This document shows, in pieces, positions 7,950 through 16,759 of a stretch of DNA of 64,000 nt. The position numbers and the translations under genes were made by a program. How positions within the stretch are numbered: the first letter of the stretch is position 1; each line of letters opens with the position of its first letter. This stretch comes from CBFDCQ01 sp965603355 (GTDB taxonomy: Bacteria > Hydrogenedentota > CAZGCA01 > CBFDCQ01), in assembly GCA_965603355.1 (NCBI GenBank), contig CBFDCQ010000006.1:21046-85045 (forward strand), written 5' to 3'. The notes under the pieces were generated by a model that ran no database searches, was not told the DNA's origin, and was given only the letters and a program-made list of their open reading frames with translations.

Positions 7950-8816
7950 TCAACTTCCGTAATACTTCTCTTCCAGTCCCTTGAGGTACTTGAATCCTTC
8001 AGCAACCAGAACGTCGCTGCTGGGCGCCAACGTCCGCCAGACACATGTTGCCGACCTCATGGAATCCGCCGGCTCCACAAAGGACTCGAGCCCCACATAG
8101 CCCTGGTAATCCGCTTCCGCCAGCGCCCGGTAAATTCCTTCCCAATCGACCAGCCCCTCTCCGGGAATACCGCGATGGCTTTCGCTCAAATGATAGTGGC
8201 AAAGGTAGTCCGCGCAAGCCTTCGTGGGCTCGTAGAAACCCGTTTCTTCGATATTCATGTGATAAGCATCAAGATGGACATAAACGTTGGGCTCGTCTAT
8301 GAGTGCCCTTAAACGCAGTGCCTGTTCTCCCGTGTTGATCAGGAAGGTCTCATACCGATTGACCGGTTCAATTCCAAGTCTGACCCCTAGATCCGCGGCA
8401 TACTTGGCCGCTTCCTTAAGATTCTCGGCTGCCCAACTCCAATGCTGTTCATCCGGTTTGCCGTCGATCTTGCGGCCTATCGCAGAATAAATCACGCCGG
8501 TGAACAGGTCGCCACCCATAGCCGCAAGCTTCTTAACGCATTGCTTCAGATACGCGAGACCGGCCGCACGAACCTTTGCGTCGTCAGAGGTTATATCTCT
8601 GGCCTCACTCAACGCCGTGCTGGCGCATACTCCCACATCATGCTCTTCCAATTTCGCCTTAATTGCCTTGGGGTCTACCAGTTCGATATCCATGAACGGT
8701 ACTTCTATCACGTCCAAACCCAATTCCTTCACGTGTTGGATCAAATGCAGACAATCATTGTTCCATTGTGGAGTCCAGCTGTACGCGTGCACCGCATACT
8801 TCAGTTTGCCAGCCAT
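7950..8816 (-). CDS. Sugar phosphate isomerase/epimerase, tagatose 3-epimerase-like TIM barrel
   Basis: 288 residues from ATG 8816 with GGAGGAG upstream. The xylose-isomerase-like barrel shows metal and catalytic residues in the usual order: Glu in LGIEPVNRYE, Asp/His in HLDAYHMNIEE, His in HLSESHRGIPGEG, and a final Glu in GLESFV. These match D-tagatose/D-psicose 3-epimerase relatives, which interconvert ketohexoses or their phosphates using Mn/Mg. No signal peptide is present. It follows the dehydrogenase gene by 57 bp, and the pair probably processes a sugar released by the upstream fucosidases. The exact substrate is unknown. Confidence 0.85.
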   Translation of the reverse strand: MAGKLKYAVHAYSWTPQWNNDCLHLIQHVKELGLDVIEVPFMDIELVDPKAIKAKLEEHDVGVCASTALSEARDITSDDAKVRAAGLAYLKQCVKKLAAMGGDLFTGVIYSAIGRKIDGKPDEQHWSWAAENLKEAAKYAADLGVRLGIEPVNRYETFLINTGEQALRLRALIDEPNVYVHLDAYHMNIEETGFYEPTKACADYLCHYHLSESHRGIPGEGLVDWEGIYRALAEADYQGYVGLESFVEPADSMRSATCVWRTLAPSSDVLVAEGFKYLKGLEEKYYGS

Positions 8817-8873
8817 TAGATTCTCCTCCTCGTACTGATTCCCTCAAGCCCCGCTAGCGGATAAGCGGTCACT

Positions 8874-9908
8874 CTACTCCATACAAAGCATAACTTTCAG
8901 AAAGTTATCGCTCTTCGTCTTGATCATCTCAAACGCTTTCGGAGCGTCTTTGAAATTGAACCGATGCGTGATAATGGCATCCTTAGTTAACTGGCCGCTC
9001 TTGAACATGTCGATAGCTCGTTCGTAATCTTCGCGGGTGTATATCAGACAACCGATTATGGTAAGTTCCCACTCCTGTATGTTTGCCATGTTCTCGATCA
9101 CCTGATTGCGGGGAATCACGCCGACCATGACGATTGTAGTCCGCCTCCTTGCATTGTTGATCGCGAAGTTGATCGTCTCCGCGCTGCCCACGCACTCGAA
9201 CCACATGTCCGCCCCGTCTTTACCAAATTCTTTTAGTATTCTCTCCTTGAGATCCTTATTCCTTACATTTACGGTGTTTTCCAATCCCATCTTTCCGGCT
9301 ATATCGAGCCTGAAATCGTCCACGTCGGTGATTATGACGCTCTTGGCGCCGGATATTTGGACAACTTTAGCGACCAACAGACCGATCGTTCCGGATCCCA
9401 GCACCACAACGTTCTTGCCGGCGACGCCTCCCGACCGTTTTACGACGTGCGCGGCCACCGAAGCAGGCTCGATAAGGGCGCCGGACTCAAAATCCACCTC
9501 GTCCGGCATTGGCACAACCCTTTCCGCCGGCACCACGATCTTTTCCGCAAAAGCACCCACCGACTGGCATCCGATGACTTTCAGCTCCTCACAGGTGTTG
9601 TAGTTCCCGTCCCGGCAATTGTAGCATTCGTGACAGACGAGACACGGTTCGACCGTTACTCTCATCCCCTTCTTGAAATCTTTCACGCCCCCCCCGACCT
9701 CGTCGACCACACCCGAGAACTCATGCCCCAGGACCAGCGGCGGCCGCATGAACGGCTGCTCGCCAAGATACGCGTGGATGTCAGAACCACAAATCCCGCA
9801 GTTCTTTACAGTGACCAACACCTCGTCATCCTGTAACGGAGGCAGTTCAGTTTCAATGATCTCGAGCTTCTCTTCGTCTGACATCAGCACTTGCGTGATC
9901 TTGCTCAT
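8874..9908 (-). CDS. Zinc-dependent medium-chain alcohol/polyol dehydrogenase
   Basis: 344 residues from ATG 9908 (AAGGAG 8 bases upstream; an earlier in-frame start at 9932 is less likely). Catalytic zinc residues lie in NCGICGSD and GHEFSG. The structural zinc is held by four cysteines spread through CLVCHECYNCRDGNYNTC. The NAD(P)-binding Rossmann motif is VVLGSGTIGLLVAK. Closest in pattern to sorbitol/threonine dehydrogenases. In this setting it probably oxidises a sugar or polyol alcohol group in the cytoplasm, working with the adjacent isomerase. Several such enzymes act on L-fucose or related deoxysugars, but nothing in the sequence fixes the substrate. Confidence 0.9.
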   Translation of the reverse strand: MSKITQVLMSDEEKLEIIETELPPLQDDEVLVTVKNCGICGSDIHAYLGEQPFMRPPLVLGHEFSGVVDEVGGGVKDFKKGMRVTVEPCLVCHECYNCRDGNYNTCEELKVIGCQSVGAFAEKIVVPAERVVPMPDEVDFESGALIEPASVAAHVVKRSGGVAGKNVVVLGSGTIGLLVAKVVQISGAKSVIITDVDDFRLDIAGKMGLENTVNVRNKDLKERILKEFGKDGADMWFECVGSAETINFAINNARRRTTIVMVGVIPRNQVIENMANIQEWELTIIGCLIYTREDYERAIDMFKSGQLTKDAIITHRFNFKDAPKAFEMIKTKSDNFLKVMLCME

Positions 9909-9943
9909 TCTCCAGTCTCCTTCTTCCTGCAAAGCGCACTACT

Positions 9944-10045
9944 TCAGCCCGCTTGAGGCGACAGAGTCACCTCAAGCGGGCCATCGGACTCGACTCTCGT
10001 CCAGACAACGAAACTCGTCAAAGCCCTCAGATCAGTCCCCACGGC
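9944..10045 (-). pseudogene. Coding-like tail remnant after fucosidase 1
   Basis: Minus-strand frame that reads VAVGTDLRALTSFVVW then TRVESDGPLEVTLSPQAG and a stop at 9944. It resembles the last 25 or so residues of the LamG protein (LVVWLRVESAEPVEVTVSPQ) and the copy at 11906-12012. There is no start codon or ribosome site. A hairpin (9948-9958 with 9970-9980, 11-bp arms) overlaps it and could act in termination, though no T-run follows. Confidence 0.55.
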
Positions 10046-10053
10046 CACGTTGC

Positions 10054-11874
10054 TCAGTCAATCTTCGGATGATGGTGCCGCTCGATCTTGAAGACATAGG
10101 CATAATCACACGGCTTCTTGTCCGGGGTCTTGATGACAAGCCCTTGAGCTGTTCTGTGCCACTCGAGGTCTTTGCCATCACCGAGCATCGAGACGCGTTT
10201 GACCTCTTCTTTGTAGAAGCCCTCATGACGTGGAGCCTCTCCGGCGCGTGCGAAGGTTTCGCCGTTGTATGTTGCCTGCATCTCACGCTCACCCATTGTG
10301 ATGGTTATCTCGGGTCCGTCCTGTGTGTATTCGGCTTCCGTGATTCTCGGGTCGCCGCCTTCGCGTCGGGACGGCCAGGTGATTGTGAGCTTGCCATCGT
10401 CCTTGAACTCGTATGTGGACGTTCGGCCGCGTCGCTCAAGCGTTAACGTTTTGCCGACGACGGAGAGTGCCGGATCGACAGGGCCCGAAGCTGCACGCGG
10501 GATCTCAAAGTCCTCGGCCTGGTCTCCTTCTCCGCGAAGGGTCTGGATTACGGCATATTCTCCGGGCCAGTCCAGGAACGTGGCGTAGATCGTGTCGCCT
10601 TTGACCGTGAACCGGACATCTCTCTTGGTATATACCGTGTCGGCCTCGTTGAAGCCGATGGCGCTAGCTGCCCCGAGATTGGTCGGACCTTCACCGGCGA
10701 TGATCCAGGGACTCGTGCCGTAGATGCCCTCACCATTGACGTCCAGCCATGCACCCATTTCGAGCAGCAGTTTACGGGCCTCGTCCGGGATGGTGCCGTC
10801 AGGTTTGGGCCCGACGTTCAGCAGCAGGTAACCGTTCTTGCTGACACGGTCCACCAGGTTGTCGATCACACGGTTAGGCGGCTTGAAAATCAGGTCGTTG
10901 GCAAAACCCCAGGCGCCTCGGTCGTCGACCGTTGAATCGGTGATCCACTCGTGGTAGGTGAGCCCCGGCTCCTGGCCCAGTTCGAGGTCGCGTACACCGG
11001 TTGCCGGCACGAGGTCGTTGCCCTTGTACGTGACAACTACTTCCTTGCCCTTCTCCGTAGCGTGGTTATAGTAATAGGCGAGGAAGTCTTTCACGTAGCC
11101 CTCAGGAATCGCGTCGAGCGCGAAGTCAAACCAGATGAAATCCGGACTGTAGCCGTCGATCACCTCGATGATTTTATTGTACCACTCGTCGATAAACTCC
11201 TGGTTGCGCATCGCGCCCGGCTCGTGCGGCTGGCCATAGAGCCCGTAATTCTTGGGATCGCCGGTGTCGTAGTTCTTGTCCAAGACAGGGAAGAAGAACC
11301 AATTGGCGGCATGGTGGAACGCGGTGACGAACTTCATGTCGCGCTTTCTGACGGCAGCCGCGAACTCGCCCACTACGTCGCGCTTCGGGCCCATCTTGGC
11401 GGCATTCCATTCCGAGTACTTCGTGGGCCACATGGCAAACCCATCGTGGTGTTCCGCCACAGGTCCCGCGAATTTCGCTCCGGCCTTCTGAAACAGTTCC
11501 GCCCATTCATCGGCATTGAATTTCTCGGCCGTGAACTTCGGGATCAGGTCCTTGTACCCGAATTCGGGTGTCAACTTGCCGAAGGTCTTCTCGAAATGCT
11601 TGCGGGCCGCGGACCGCGGGTTCCCATACAGTTGGTTCGAGTACCAGGTGGTGTTGGAGCCGTAGGCGTGGACCGAATAGGGGCCCCAGTGCGTGTAAAT
11701 ACCGAACTTGCCGTCCCGCAACCATTTTGGAATCTCCTTGTACTCACGGAGCGATTCCCATGTCGGCTTGTAGGGTCCATCCGCGGCGCTGGCGCTCCAG
11801 CTGCAGAACATGGTTAGGGCAAACACCAAGCCCAACGCCGCTACCCCCAACAACCTCACTTTCCTGTTCCTCAT
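10054..11874 (-). CDS. Alpha-L-fucosidase, GH29 (copy 1)
   Basis: 606 residues from ATG 11874 with AAAGGAGG upstream. A Sec signal (about residues 1-30, ending SWSASAADG) exports it. GH29 features: YTHWGPYSVHAYG near residue 60, VAEHHDGFAMW (139-149) for substrate binding, and SPDFIWFDF, where the Asp at about 250 is the probable nucleophile. A C-terminal beta-sandwich follows from about 390. The acid/base is not conserved in this family and cannot be named. It hydrolyses terminal alpha-L-fucose from glycans in the periplasm or outside. It is a close paralogue of the next gene, so the pair arose by tandem duplication. Confidence 0.92.
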   Translation of the reverse strand: MRNRKVRLLGVAALGLVFALTMFCSWSASAADGPYKPTWESLREYKEIPKWLRDGKFGIYTHWGPYSVHAYGSNTTWYSNQLYGNPRSAARKHFEKTFGKLTPEFGYKDLIPKFTAEKFNADEWAELFQKAGAKFAGPVAEHHDGFAMWPTKYSEWNAAKMGPKRDVVGEFAAAVRKRDMKFVTAFHHAANWFFFPVLDKNYDTGDPKNYGLYGQPHEPGAMRNQEFIDEWYNKIIEVIDGYSPDFIWFDFALDAIPEGYVKDFLAYYYNHATEKGKEVVVTYKGNDLVPATGVRDLELGQEPGLTYHEWITDSTVDDRGAWGFANDLIFKPPNRVIDNLVDRVSKNGYLLLNVGPKPDGTIPDEARKLLLEMGAWLDVNGEGIYGTSPWIIAGEGPTNLGAASAIGFNEADTVYTKRDVRFTVKGDTIYATFLDWPGEYAVIQTLRGEGDQAEDFEIPRAASGPVDPALSVVGKTLTLERRGRTSTYEFKDDGKLTITWPSRREGGDPRITEAEYTQDGPEITITMGEREMQATYNGETFARAGEAPRHEGFYKEEVKRVSMLGDGKDLEWHRTAQGLVIKTPDKKPCDYAYVFKIERHHHPKID

Positions 11875-11905
11875 GACACATCCTCCTTTCTTCCGTTAAG
11901 ACCCC

Positions 11906-12012
11906 TCACTTCGCTCGAGGCCAAACAGTGACCTCTACTGGCTCTGCCGACTCGACCCTGACCCAGACAACCAAGTACCGCAAGGCTCCCAAATCCATTC
12001 TTACGGGCACGC
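11906..12012 (-). pseudogene. Coding-like tail remnant after fucosidase 2
   Basis: Between the fucosidase 2 stop and the fucosidase 1 start a minus-strand frame reads VPVRMDLGALRYLVVW then VRVESAEPVEVTVWPRAK and a stop at 11906. VRVESAEPVEVTV is nearly identical to the C terminus of the LamG protein. The fragment has no start codon. Together with 9944-10045 it shows that the duplicated unit included the tail of the LamG gene. Confidence 0.6.
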
Positions 12013-12015
12013 TCA

Positions 12016-13800
12016 TCAATCGATCTTCGGATGATGGTGACGCTCTATCTTGATGACGTAGGCATAGTCGCAAGGCTTCTCATCAGGCATTTCTACAACA
12101 AGCCCTTTGCGCGTGAGCCACCAGTCCAGTTCTTCGCCGTCGCCGAGTAGACTGATCCGCTTGATCTCCTCCCTATAGAAGCCCTCGTGCGCTGGAGTGT
12201 CATCTTCAGCGCCTTCCAACTCTTCGCCATCGTAGGAGAGGATAGTCTGATTCATCGCCAGAGTGATGACTATATCCGCGCCATCCTGTTCGTATTGGCC
12301 TGGAAAGCCCTTTTCGGCATCGTCGCCTGTCAGAATAACTTCCCCGCCTTTTCTGAACTCAAGCTTCATTCTCCCGTCTTCCCATGGTATGGTGAACGTC
12401 TTCCCCGCAATGGATGGCACATCACTGTCTGCGTCAAGCGTATCGGCATCCGGTCCCAGAGCGCGCAGCGTCTTGATGAGCGCCCTTTCGCCCGGCCAGT
12501 CCAGGAACGTGGCGTAAATCGTGTCGCCCTTGACCGTGAACCGAACATCCTCGCTCGTGTACTTGGTGTCCGCCTCGTTGAAACCGATTTCAGTGGCTTC
12601 CCCGAGATTCGTCGGGCCTTCGCCCGCAATAATCCAGGGGCTCGTCCCGTAAATGGCCTCGCCGTTGATGTCCAGCCACGCGCCCACGGCCAACAGCAAT
12701 TCGCGGGCTTCGTCCGGAATCGTTCCGTCAGGCTTGGGACCCACGTTCAGCAGCAGATAGCCGTTCTTGCTGACCCGGTCGACCAGATTGTCAATGATCC
12801 GGTTCGGCGGCTTGAACACCAGGTCATTGGCGAAGCCCCAGGCGCCCCGGTCGTCCACCGTCGAGTCCGTGATCCACTCGTGATAGGTAAGTCCCGGCTC
12901 CTGGCCGAGTTCGAGGTCGCGTATGCCCGTCGCCGGTACGAGGTCGTTGCCCTTGTACGTGACGACAACCTCCTTGCCCTTCTCCGTGGCGTGATTGTAG
13001 TAATAGGCGAGGAAGTCCTTGACGTAGCCCTCAGCTATCGCATCGAGCGCGAAGTCGAACCAGATAAAGTCCGGACTGTAACCGTCAATCACCTCGATGA
13101 TCTTGCCGTACCACTCGTCAAGAAACTCCTGGTTGCGCAATTCGACAGGCTTGTGCGGCTGCCCGTACAGCCCCGAGAATTTTGGATTACCTGTATCGTA
13201 TCGGGGATCCGAGACGGGGAAGAAGAACCAGTTGGCGGCGTGGTGGAACGCCGTCACGAATTTTATGTCGCGTTTTCGCGCGGCCTCCGCGAACTCGCCG
13301 ACCACGTCGCGCTTCGGTCCCATATTGGCGGCGTTCCACTCTGAATACTCAGTCGGCCACATAGCGAACCCATCATGGTGCTCGGCCACCGGGCCTACGA
13401 ACTTCGCGCCCGCTTTTTCGAAGAGCTTCACCCATTCATCAGCATCAAACTTCTCCGCCGTGAACTTGGGTATGAGGTCCTTGTAGCCGAAATCCGGCGT
13501 CAATTTACCGAAGGTCCTCTCAAAATGCTCACGCGCTTCAGATTCCGGATCCGCATACATTATGAACGAGTACCACGTCGTGTTGGTTCCATAGGCATGT
13601 ACCGAATACGGTCCCCAGTGGGTATAGATGCCGAACTTGCCGTCCCGCAGCCACTCCGGGATCTCCTTGTATTTACGGAGCGATTCCCACGTGGGCTCGT
13701 ACGGGCCCTCCGCCGCGTAGGCACACTGGATAGCTCCGGCCACGGCCAGTGCCAGCACCAACGCCACTGCTCCCAGCAACCTCACTCTACTCTTCCTCAT
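12016..13800 (-). CDS. Alpha-L-fucosidase, GH29 (copy 2)
   Basis: 594 residues from ATG 13800 with AAAGGAG upstream and a Sec signal ending in CAYAAEG. It has the same landmarks as copy 1: YTHWGPYSVHAYG, VAEHHDGFAMW and SPDFIWFDF with the probable nucleophile Asp. The catalytic domains are nearly superposable, including the shared stretch ILTYHEWITDSTVDDRG-like region after LGQEPG. The C-terminal domains differ much more (here DADSDVPSIAGKTFTIPW), which may reflect different accessory binding or substrate range. It starts 31 bp after the LamG gene and is probably co-transcribed with it. Confidence 0.92.
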   Translation of the reverse strand: MRKSRVRLLGAVALVLALAVAGAIQCAYAAEGPYEPTWESLRKYKEIPEWLRDGKFGIYTHWGPYSVHAYGTNTTWYSFIMYADPESEAREHFERTFGKLTPDFGYKDLIPKFTAEKFDADEWVKLFEKAGAKFVGPVAEHHDGFAMWPTEYSEWNAANMGPKRDVVGEFAEAARKRDIKFVTAFHHAANWFFFPVSDPRYDTGNPKFSGLYGQPHKPVELRNQEFLDEWYGKIIEVIDGYSPDFIWFDFALDAIAEGYVKDFLAYYYNHATEKGKEVVVTYKGNDLVPATGIRDLELGQEPGLTYHEWITDSTVDDRGAWGFANDLVFKPPNRIIDNLVDRVSKNGYLLLNVGPKPDGTIPDEARELLLAVGAWLDINGEAIYGTSPWIIAGEGPTNLGEATEIGFNEADTKYTSEDVRFTVKGDTIYATFLDWPGERALIKTLRALGPDADTLDADSDVPSIAGKTFTIPWEDGRMKLEFRKGGEVILTGDDAEKGFPGQYEQDGADIVITLAMNQTILSYDGEELEGAEDDTPAHEGFYREEIKRISLLGDGEELDWWLTRKGLVVEMPDEKPCDYAYVIKIERHHHPKID

Positions 13801-13831
13801 GACACGTTCTCCTTTCTTCCGTTGGGACTCC

Positions 13832-16528
13832 TCACTTCCCCTGAGGTGAAACAGTCACCTCTACAGGTTCGGCCGACTCAACCCTGAGCCAGACGACTAG
13901 ATCGCTGGTCCCAAAACCGTGATCGTACCCGACGCGGAAATCTTTGCCCTGCGGGATAATCTTGCCGTCGAGCGCGAGATTCGCGCCGCCTGTACCCCAG
14001 TCCTTGACGACAAACGCCAGGTTGACCACAGGGGAGTCCTCACTCGCCTGAAGATCGAACCGCAGTTCGCCGGGCAATCCCGCCTGATCGCGCACCAGCA
14101 CATAGGCGCGCTGTGCCGGGTCATAGCCTTCACTTGTATAACCCGAACCCGAGAGTTTCAGTTCCGGCGCGTGCAGCCATGATTTGGCGACCGGCGCCAG
14201 CTCACCGGCTACCTTGTCGGTCATCCCGGTCATCATGAGCCAAGTTCGCTGCCAGTCGTTCTCTATGTACGGCTTCCACACAATATGCGTCAGGTTGCCG
14301 TGCGAGACTTTATTGAAATTGGTCGCCTTTCGAGCATCCGACCAATCCTGCGACACCGGCCACGCATCCCATGTATTGAAATACTCATCATCATCGAACC
14401 GCGGATCTTTGGGATAGGCGCTGACCCGCAGATCCTCGGGCGTCACTACCGAGAACTGCTTGTACTGCGTGAAGAAGTTGACCAGCTGGATGCACGGATC
14501 GGTGGGTTCCTCAAACGCGGGCGGGAATCTGCGTTCCCACGTATATGTGTGGGTTTCGCCATCGAGGTTGGCCAGGGTTACCGCCGCCTGCGGGACGCTG
14601 TCGCTCGGTTTGTTGCCGGGCTGGTTGACGAAAATGCTCTCTTGATATTCGATCCAATCTTCCAGCGGCCCGGAACTGAACAAAGTCGCCTTGCGCATCG
14701 CAATCCCATCCGGGTAGATGGTCCAGTACTCGTCGGCCCAATCGCTCCAGTTGGTCTCAGGATCGATGTATCCCACATTATAGTTCAGATCGCACGGCGT
14801 GTACCGCCAATGCACCACGACTCGTGCGTCGTGGTTCTCGACGACACGAACATGCGAGTACCGGCACTGTTTGTCCGACATGGGTTCCATCATGCTGTCG
14901 CCGCCGCCGAGCCACCCCCGCCGTTCGAAAAACTCGTTCGTGAACCATGGGCCCGTGTGTTTCGTGGCCCAACACGGGATGTAACTGCATCCCCGCCAGA
15001 ACACAAACTTGTACGGCCCTTCATCGAACTGGACCACGACGTCGGCATCTTCACTCACGCGCCATCGTCTATCCCATTCCAGCGTGTACTTGAGTTTCGC
15101 GTGAACGGCCCCGAACCTAGCCGGTCCGTCAGCGCCCGACGGCAGTTTGTGCGGAAGCAGATCGTGCCGATCGAACAGGTCAGTCTGCAATTGTGTCAGC
15201 GTTTCCACAGCGGACGCGTCGCCTCTGTCGAGCGCCGCGCTCGCTGTTTTGAAAGTCGTGTTGAGTTTCGCCACAGACTGTTTGTAATCGTTCCATCTCG
15301 CATCGTCTGGAGTATGCACGTCCGCCAGATAATCGATCTCCTCCAACATATGATTCAGCTTGTCGCTCACGGCGACGAGAGCGTCATTAGCACGCCGCGA
15401 GGAATAATACGCTTCCCGGACATCGTTCAGGTGGGACGCTCTTCTGACGCGATCCGCCAGCTCGTTCGCTTTATCGGGCAGCCCGAGAACGTCTCTGGTC
15501 GCCTTGGCGTACCGCCCGCCGAGTTCTTTCAAATTGCCCGGTACCCAATCGCTCTTCCAGATACCGTCTTCTTTTTCCCACTGTATCTGCTGTGCGGATT
15601 CGTCGTCTTTGAAGTCGCGGGCGGCGAGCGTCAATATCTTGTCCCGCGCTTCTTTCCCCGGCATGGCAGGCAGCGTAGCACCGCCGTCACCTTCGACATG
15701 CATCGCATTCCCAAACTTGCCGTCCGCGGCGCTGCCGGTCATGAATTCCCCATGGTTCTCATAGCCAGACGCATCTTGGGCTCCGTCCTCGAACGACCAC
15801 CAGCCTGCCAGGCCATCTTTCACCGCGCCCGGATCACCGTAGATCGCTGCGATCTCTTCAGGTGCCAGTTGCCGTGAGAAGATCTGGAGTTCGTCGAGAT
15901 CGCCCGTAAATCCGGGGTTCGTTTGGCCGAAAGCCCTCGTCTCTTGTCCACCGACAAGAATGCCATGATCGGGGTCATCCGGTCCCATCTTGCCGAAGTT
16001 CCAAAGCGTAAGCGATTCGATAGGCTTGCCGTCTACGAAAAACTTGTGACGTTGCACGGCGCTGGTCATCGCTACGTGGTGCCATTGACCGTCGCTAAGA
16101 TCTCGTTCCCCGAGCTGTCCCAGGGCAATAGCCATACCGGCAAAGGCGTTCTCGTCAGTCTGCCTGTCGGGGTCGTCTTCTGCGCGCTCGCGGGGGACAC
16201 TCACGAGATACAGCACGTTGTCTTCAGCAAGAGAGAAGACCTTGGCGCCGACGTCCCACGTACCCGGCCCGGCGGTCTTGACGAATATGGGGCCGTCCGA
16301 ATCGGTCTTTATCCACGCCGTGATGGTAAACTTTTCCTGACCGAAATCTACCGCTACGCCGCCGCCCCGCGCTTTCTCCTCTTTCATCAGCGCTTCTCGC
16401 GATGCGAGCACAGTCTCCTGCCACGTATCCTTCTTGACATAGTGCGAGGGGTCGTCCGCCGCGCCGGCCGCCGAACTGGCCAGGAACGCGACTGACAGAC
16501 AGACTAGTATACCTTTCATGAAAACCAT
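13832..16528 (-). CDS. Large secreted LamG (concanavalin-like) domain protein
   Basis: 898 residues from ATG 16528, supported by GGAGGT six bases upstream; a Sec signal spans about 1-23. Residues about 50-235 form a LamG jelly-roll (FTITAWIKTDSDGP, DGQWHHVAMTS, GDLDELQIFSRQLAPEEIAAIYG), followed by a short second LamG-like segment (LAGWWSFEDG, DASGYENHGEF). The remaining 600 residues are Trp/Asp-rich and include a helical stretch (about 330-470) and beta-rich regions, with no family I can name. LamG domains usually bind carbohydrate. As first gene of the fucosidase operon, it probably recognises or trims the same glycan. A glycosidase activity in the unknown part is possible but unsupported. 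Confidence 0.75.
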   Translation of the reverse strand: MVFMKGILVCLSVAFLASSAAGAADDPSHYVKKDTWQETVLASREALMKEEKARGGGVAVDFGQEKFTITAWIKTDSDGPIFVKTAGPGTWDVGAKVFSLAEDNVLYLVSVPRERAEDDPDRQTDENAFAGMAIALGQLGERDLSDGQWHHVAMTSAVQRHKFFVDGKPIESLTLWNFGKMGPDDPDHGILVGGQETRAFGQTNPGFTGDLDELQIFSRQLAPEEIAAIYGDPGAVKDGLAGWWSFEDGAQDASGYENHGEFMTGSAADGKFGNAMHVEGDGGATLPAMPGKEARDKILTLAARDFKDDESAQQIQWEKEDGIWKSDWVPGNLKELGGRYAKATRDVLGLPDKANELADRVRRASHLNDVREAYYSSRRANDALVAVSDKLNHMLEEIDYLADVHTPDDARWNDYKQSVAKLNTTFKTASAALDRGDASAVETLTQLQTDLFDRHDLLPHKLPSGADGPARFGAVHAKLKYTLEWDRRWRVSEDADVVVQFDEGPYKFVFWRGCSYIPCWATKHTGPWFTNEFFERRGWLGGGDSMMEPMSDKQCRYSHVRVVENHDARVVVHWRYTPCDLNYNVGYIDPETNWSDWADEYWTIYPDGIAMRKATLFSSGPLEDWIEYQESIFVNQPGNKPSDSVPQAAVTLANLDGETHTYTWERRFPPAFEEPTDPCIQLVNFFTQYKQFSVVTPEDLRVSAYPKDPRFDDDEYFNTWDAWPVSQDWSDARKATNFNKVSHGNLTHIVWKPYIENDWQRTWLMMTGMTDKVAGELAPVAKSWLHAPELKLSGSGYTSEGYDPAQRAYVLVRDQAGLPGELRFDLQASEDSPVVNLAFVVKDWGTGGANLALDGKIIPQGKDFRVGYDHGFGTSDLVVWLRVESAEPVEVTVSPQGK

Positions 16529-16759
16529 TCTGCCACCTCCGACGAAGCGCGTAATTCGCCCCTTAAAAGAGTGAAGACAGGAAACCCGACAAGTCTCTCT
16601 CCTACCCCCGCAATTGTGTAAGCATCACTCTATCATGGTCGTCGCCCGATATCAAGCTCGATCACTGCCGATGAGGTCTACCTTTACGGGCATACTCGCG
16701 GCGGATGACTTGACCCGCCCCCACCGACGAATACGTCACAGAACTTATGAAAGGGAGCA
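16529..16759 (-). promoter_or_regulatory. Leader region of the LamG-fucosidase operon, duplicated from the nucleoside hydrolase leader
   Basis: The 5' leader matches 17771-17905 in order: the GGAGGTGGCA ribosome site, GGGGCGA, GTCGGGTTTCCTG-like blocks, and the promoter spacer with GGGCGACG. The region also contains a short in-frame fragment reading SMPVKVDLIG (minus strand, near 16690), similar to VPVRMDLGAL of the fucosidase tail remnants. No gene is seen. Confidence 0.55.
16627..16655 (-). promoter_or_regulatory. Promoter of the LamG-fucosidase operon
   Basis: Minus strand TTGATA (16650-16655), 17 bases, TAGAGT (16627-16632). The spacer contains GGGCGACG, as in the promoter at 17877-17905. 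The start point would lie about 90 bp before the ATG. Confidence 0.55.
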
